From positions 105,001-132,001 of the forward strand of contig LUCW03002272.1 of the NCBI GenBank assembly GCA_001586965.3: a stretch of 27,001 nucleotides of DNA. The letters run 5' to 3'. A program made the position numbers and the translations under genes. The stretch comes from Sphaeroforma sirkka (Eukaryota > Opisthokonta > Ichthyosporea > Ichthyophonida). Shown piece after piece: positions 21,309 through 27,001 of the stretch; position 1 is the stretch's first letter; each line of letters starts with the position of its first letter. The notes under the pieces are model-generated. The model saw only the letters and a program-made list of their open reading frames with translations. It had not been told where the DNA came from and ran no database searches.

Positions 21309-24300
21309 CATATGCATATATATATATTAAAGCATGCCCATTCTGGGATCTATATCGGGCATCAACTTTGATTTCATGCCCCCTCGTAGCACGCGATTGC
21401 CACCACCAGACATTGTGCCGCTCGTGTCAATGAGTTCTCCGGTCAGTGTTACGACACGATGTTGAGTTCCTCCTGAATTAGCGATTCGAGTCGCCTGCTG
21501 CATATCTGATACAAAATTCAAAGGCATGGTATTGGATAAGCACAAAATTTGAACACGAAGCGGGATCGAGAGTCAAAGATATGTTGTAATGCACAATGAC
21601 TAGGAACGTGTATCTTGATTATCAGGGCTTATCGCACGACAACAAATAACCCACCATTCGCAACGAGTGTATTCCGGAGGGCGAAGTAGAAGGCCGGAGG
21701 TAATCCTCGTGTGCCGGTGTGATCAGATCAAACAGCCTGTGGACGTTCTCGGGCGCTTTCACACTCCTCCGCATCTGAAGGATGTCATTAATTTGGGGTG
21801 AATACAGAATGCGATACCAACGCTGTTTGCGTCTACTGCAAAAGATGTCATACACAAATTCCAACGAAGAGACGACTAAAATATATTGACAATATAAAAT
21901 TTGACATTCTGCTCATCATTATCCGGAGATAGGCAGCTACGTGTATGAATACGCTGCAAAGGAATGATAGTCGAATCAGAGATCATAATAACAGTCCAGC
22001 TCACCTGGTTTACGAGATGTCCTTGCTTCTCTAGAATCAGAAACGTAGCACGTCCTAGTTGCGCAGATCTGAGGAATTCGGTACACTTCTGCCCCGTGGA
22101 AACTGTGTCTACAACTATATGGTTGAGAGCGGAACACGCAGTGGTGACCGCGACATCGTACTCGTCCGGGATCGTTCCGAGACTCCCCAAGGATCCGATG
22201 ATACCAGGTATCTTGCCGTTGTTCTGATATCGATTAAAAGTCAGTCATGGGTTGGATTTCAGCATGATACATTATACTCGTAAGTCAGAGTCTGGGATAA
22301 ATTGGCAGCTCCAAAGTGTTAGTTTACTGCACAAAAACCGATAGCGACCGAATTTGATCATATATACACCATTGACAATGGGAGTAGGAAACCTTTTGAA
22401 ATAAATACAGGACGCACCAGAAGGCACGCTGACAATTAAATGAATGCTAGAAATCAAGGTATTTTGATTCATGTACACTACATATACCTTTTGCTGGATA
22501 AGTCCATTGAGAACGCTGCTCCTATCCGAGGATTCACGCATAGACGATTTGGCCCCTCGAGATCTGTTTTCTCCTTTCGAATACGTTCGTTCAACTCCTT
22601 GCTCTGAGCCTCGGGCGCTGTTGCAATTGAGGAATATATATGGGATCTACTTAAATACAATTGACAGTACTTGTCATGCTAATCAAGCTCTGAGGGATCG
22701 CGATAAAGTACGCAAGAATACGAATTTGCCACCGCTACAAATTTTCTAGGTCGCGTTCGACCCGCATTCAGCAGGAAAGAATCTGACATGACTGATATAA
22801 GCATATAAGACTTTGATCGATTGTCGTATCAGTCGTAGTAGGCCAGCTTTCGAGAATAGATCGAATCAATCACACTAAAGGGTCGGTCCAGCTGGACATT
22901 GTTAGTATACAAGCCATCCACATGCAAAATGTGAACCTCTTATATTATCATACGTACGAACAACCGTTCGATTCCAGTAGTTGGGCTTTCCAGTGAGTTA
23001 TCAATAGAGTCCGTATACAAACACCATAATACAAAACAGTTACCTGGAGCCCCTCTTTCGTTTGTTGCAGCTGCTTCCGACACTGCGTGTCTCGCGCCTT
23101 CATCTCTGTAATACTTGCTCTTTTTTTTACTGATGTTTGAGCTCGTGTTTGCTAATCGCTCCTGAGCGTCTGTGAGCTTCTCTTGTGCCTACAGCATATG
23201 TGAGTACATCGAGACGATAAGACATTCTCTCCAGAAATAGATGAAACTTACAATTTGCGACAGATATTACGAGATCCTTAGCCTTTTATCCCGACTCGAG
23301 AAGCTTTACAGTGTCGAAATTCAGAGGCGAGGTGTCTTTCAGTAGAAGCACGAAAAAAAAGCACAATGAGCATCGATCATATAAACAGGCCTTCGTAATA
23401 ATTCAACGTACCTGTTTGTGTCGGTTGGAGGCAATATCTAGTTCAGACGAGCACATGTCGCATCGTGACTGAAGTTCATTCATCTGAAGTTAAAAGTAGC
23501 ATTTGGATATCAGTGTTAAGGATAGGCGAATTGGCGGATATGGTGATGAGATTCCTTCTCGAAAGAAATGAAAAGATACGAAAGCATGGGTTACAGATCT
23601 CAACGGCCCACGAACAAGTATTTCTAATGCGACACTGAATGGGTCGAAATGGAGCAGCTCCGGCCGCACGTGGTCGATCTTCGATGCACTCAGTGAACCA
23701 GAAATGTTACATCATAATATTCATGAGCGTAGTACATGCGACTACATGCAGGTTGCACGAGATTGAATGACCACTCATTGACTATTGAAAATGCCACGAG
23801 TAGTATTACGTATGTGGTATGCGATGAATCTATACATAAGCAGTTTCTTACCTTTCTATTTTCCGGTTGTAACTCTTTCTGTTTCTGCTCAAGTTCAATT
23901 TTGAGCTCGCCAGTTTGCTCCACGAATTGCTCTTCGATCTGTCGGAGAATAGCTTCCTCTCTTTCTCCTGCATGACCAAATCGATAACAACATATATTCA
24001 CAATGTGGGCCATATTTTTATCCCATCAATGATACGGGCTTGCCGCTTATAAGTCACAGCGACGGAAGAATCGAGAAAAGTTCAGCAGCACCATAAATCG
24101 CAAGAATCGTATCGGTCTGCATCTGAACATACCAGCCTGGTGTTAAACTTCTCAATGTCTCCACTTTGCGAGTTTATGAATTCTTCCTCCTTCTCAATTA
24201 GGTGTTGCTGTTGCTCGATGGTCGATGCATCCGCCTGGCCAACATTTAATGGGAGTGCAGAACACAAAGCTGATTAGCTCAAATGAAATAATCAGATTTA

Positions 24301-26831
24301 CGCCGCAACAGGATTTATACATCATCGAGAAAAAGATTTCTTTTTGCCTGAGACTGTGAACATGCATAGTGAACCATGCAAAATTTCATGCAAAATAAAC
24401 CAACAAAATGATTCCACATTCATTTAACGATATTGATACTATTGCTGGCTATCATTCGATGTGATGAAAAGTGTATGACCTGACTGAGCTTCGACCGTTA
24501 ATGCATACCTTCAATGATGCATCCAATTTCTTGCCTTTCGTTTTTCTGTGTTTCAGATCTTCTCTGAATTTAGCGTCCTTGCGTTCGAATGCAGCAAATT
24601 CATTTTTGGTCTTTGTCACCTCCTTGTCTAAAGCGTCGCACTCGCGTTTCTCGCTGATGAGAAATGAAAGTAAGATGAGTGCGATGCTAGCACGCGACGT
24701 GACAATCTCGTTGCAGGTGAGACAAGGCGGTAGTAAAACCACTTAGTCTGCCCCGAGACCACAAAGATAGAATAGTAGCTTGCGCAACACTGCGCAATAC
24801 AACTTGGCTCTGCATATATTTGCAACGCGTAATATGTTATCTCGATTGTATCTCATTTTACTACATATCTTGCTTATTTTGATTATATCTATAATCATTG
24901 TTGCAAACTATGGATATAGTGAGACGGATTTCGTCGCTAATCTGGTGTATTAGAACTCTCCAACACTTCGAAGATGACCAAGAACTACGTGTCGATACAT
25001 ACTTTGCATATTGGCTTTCAATAAATTCCATCTCGGCCTTCTCACGCTGCTGCGACTCGATATGATCTTTTGGCTCCTGTTTCGCCTTCTTTTTCTCAAG
25101 CACGGCGTTATCGAGAATTGCGGTGTGCTTATATTTTTTGCAGCTGTGCAAATGGAAATCCCAAATTTTGGTACCGGAAATGAGCGCGATAATTTATCTA
25201 TTTCAAACTGCTACCAGCGAACTGCGCGAGTTCACATTTCATGCACAATCCGTGCCTCCAAGAAACTTGCGACCGCCATACCACGCTCTCTGAATAGCAC
25301 TCCTGACTACTTGTCTCATTAATATCCACATTCCCGAAATTAATATCATACTCGTGGTATGGGCCTACCTGATACAGCTTGCTCTGGTGTCGAGTACGGG
25401 TGTTGCAATCGTTGATGTACTTCATAGCCTCCTTCATTGGCCCCTCCAGGCGCTCCTTCTCTTTGCCCACGGCTTTGACTCGGGCAAGCTTCTCTTTGCG
25501 CTCGTCGTTGAGCTTTTCGGCCAAATCGGCTGCCTGAGTGATGGGTGTCTTAAACACATCGCTGCCTATAAGATCTTCCAGGTACTCGAGGAGACCTTCA
25601 TCATTGCCATCCACCGCCTTCGGCTTCATCATGGAAATGGACTCCACCTCTCCCTGTAATAGGAATCGAATACACGGATATGAATACCGACACTAAAAAA
25701 GCACAGTGAATGCTGTAAATTTCGATACATCATTTCATCACAGATTACTTAAACCTGGTGCATATTGTCCAGAAATGACCAATCTTGACGAACAATTATG
25801 TTGTCAGTGTCCTTGACATGTGAAAACTTGAACACAAATAAACACGTAAATATCACAAAGGAGATTGTTCCTCGTAGGTATCACAATATACGAACCACCA
25901 GATCCATCAGACACTAGACTTGCTTGGGGCAACACACTGACTTTGTGAGCATTATGTGACATTTACCACCATCAATGCCAATTCGCGTACCTGAAGGATC
26001 AGAAAGCGGTTGTGATCTAAATCAATGCCTTTTGCTTTGAGGAGTGTCGTTACATCGTCCACCTTCGCCACTTTACCGTTCAAGTAATATGTAGATGTAC
26101 TGCGTCGATCTGCCTTCCGCGCCACGATCACCTCTGTCTCGGGCACTACCTCTAGTACATCATCATCCTGTCGCCGTGAAAATTACGCAGTGGGATATAC
26201 AACAATTCAACAACGGATTATATGATGCACAGCGCACCGACAATCAGGTGTATAACTAGCTCACCTGATCGCTCAGAACACGCACTTAAAACAACAGCGT
26301 GGAGTACAACAACACATGGCTAAGAAAGAATGCATGTAAAATTCTGCTTCAAAATCGTACGCACTGCGTAGGTAGGTTAGGCGACATAGCGGGACGCCGA
26401 TCAGAAGCATACACATCGGTTTATGAACTAAGGGCACTACTACCACGAGGGACATGACACACGGCAGACACACAGTATTCTTTGCAAACTCCAGACTGAA
26501 CCGAAGTTAGGGCTGATTACCAACGGATTAGTAACGCCGCCGCGGAATACCAGGCACACTACGACACCGGATATCCATACACGGTGAATGTACCGAAGCT
26601 GTGTATACGAAATTGTAAGCATATGTAGGCACGACCTACCCGATCGACGATCTCGCAGAAGTGAACGTACACACAACAGTAGTCTAGATTGGGGAATTTA
26701 TCCGAATTGTGAATCAACTCGGAAAGACGTTTCTGTCTGATCTGTTTGGCACGTCGACCAAATACGAACAGCAACGAATCGATCACATTGGATTTTCCGC
26801 TACCATTCGGTCCAACTACCGAAGAAAAGCA
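16388..26831 (-). CDS. SMC4: Condensin subunit SMC4 (5' partial, about 21 exons, several apparent frameshifts)
   Basis: ATPase arm of condensin, pairing with SMC2 to compact mitotic chromosomes. Exons (transcript order): 26831-26640, 26167-25991, 25653-25369, 25143-25003, 24653-24509, 24234-24133, 23967-23852, 23483-23412, 23188-23044, ~22609-22488, 22223-22005, 21774-21655, 21505-~21330, 19776-19567, 19147-18968, 18546-18361, 18153-17983, 17729-17634, 17359-16933, 16807-16682 and 16549-16388, about 1190 codons. Seen: Walker A ([21 protein letters not shown]), [17 protein letters not shown], coiled coil, hinge ([38 protein letters not shown]), [54 protein letters not shown] and Walker B/D-loop ([16 protein letters not shown]). 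[10 protein letters not shown] and [14 protein letters not shown] mark SMC4 rather than other SMCs. Six exons (25143, 23967, 23188, 22609, 21774, 17359) need a one-base correction to keep the conserved frame. The first ~110 residues are outside the window. Confidence 0.93.
19990..20330. repeat. (TA)n(TGATG)n(TG)n compound microsatellite, SMC4 intron
   Basis: A TA run (about 20005-20062), then GATGATGATG and TG repeats (20063-20120), then TATG/TATA words. It lies on the 3' side of the 1.5 kb SMC4 intron, just before the exon 19776-19567. Confidence 0.9.
20331..21328. repeat. AT-rich low-complexity tract built from CAAT/GTAA/TAATG words, SMC4 intron
   Basis: About 1 kb dominated by short words such as CAATA, ACAATG, TAATATG, GGCCAT and GCCAAT. 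Pure TA runs follow at about 21090-21300. AG, GA, CT and TC steps are conspicuously scarce by eye. No exact long unit is visible. It ends against the coding exon that finishes at about 21330. ORFs inside are low-complexity artefacts. Confidence 0.8.
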
Positions 26832-27001
26832 CTGGAAAGCGAGATTATAAAACACGCATATTAAATGTCCAATTAGTTAGCAATCGTAAAATTGCATGGA
26901 GTGATGCTTGACACTTCCTGACCATGTACTAATCTTCAAAACAGACATTTTTTTTAGTTCTCATGATTCCCCGTCAGGATCTTTGAACATTCAGACAACA
27001 A

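Noticed and set aside
22965..22985. tRNA B-box-like GTTCGATTCC
   Set aside because: The flanking bases cannot form a T stem and no A box or cloverleaf is present.
23104..23128. A 25 nt intron (GTAAAA...TTACAG) explaining the SMC4 A8 frame break
   Set aside because: The phase works, but all other introns here are over 100 nt, and an extra A in the run is the simpler account.
23250..23345. Extra SMC4 exon ([16 protein letters not shown], then stop, then KAKDLVIS)
   Set aside because: KAKDLVIS resembles the coil that should follow exon 23483-23412, but it contains an in-frame TAA and its donor phase does not fit; flanking exons already join in phase 0.

Overview
This window comes from an intron-rich eukaryotic nuclear genome. 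Every recognisable protein is split by GT-AG introns (one GC-AG), and the genes carry AATAAA-type poly(A) signals. The introns hold very large (TA)n, (TG)n and (ATGT)n microsatellites. A gamma-secretase APH1 gene argues against Fungi, which generally lack this complex. TMEM42, SMC4, FNTB and BiP are all closest in feel to holozoan or animal proteins, so a unicellular holozoan such as an ichthyosporean is my best guess. That is inference; no marker here settles it.

Layout, left to right: (1) 1-3919 (+), seven 3' exons of the protein farnesyltransferase beta subunit (FNTB), with its N-terminus outside the window and a 0.9 kb intron holding odd membrane-protein-like ORFs. (2) 3920-4573, a convergent spacer with a ~104 bp tandem repeat. 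(3) 4574-7601 (-), complete three-exon ER HSP70 (BiP/GRP78/Kar2) with signal peptide and C-terminal HDEL. (4) 7602-8553, head-to-head spacer. (5) 8554-10123 (+), complete three-exon gene for an unrecognised 286-residue protein with an acidic tail. (6) 10836-14275 (-), complete five-exon APH1, whose first intron carries ~1.6 kb of microsatellite. (7) 14515-15699 (+), complete four-exon TMEM42, only 239 bp from APH1 and divergent. (8) 16388-26831 (-), about 21 exons of condensin SMC4 from the Walker A exon to the stop codon.

The genes do not form a pathway. FNTB is cytosolic prenylation, BiP is ER folding, APH1 and TMEM42 are membrane proteins, and SMC4 is chromosome condensation. The arrangement is three convergent and two divergent neighbour pairs.

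The most unusual signal is in SMC4. At six places, conserved sequence continues in another frame across a one-base change, mostly in a homopolymer run, including just before the LSGGEK signature. The other four recognised genes show none. One SMC4 exon also runs directly into a 1.3 kb AT-rich low-complexity tract with no visible 5' splice site. This is either a clustered assembly error or a recently broken SMC4 copy. I found no mobile element with coding capacity, CRISPR array, rRNA or tRNA.
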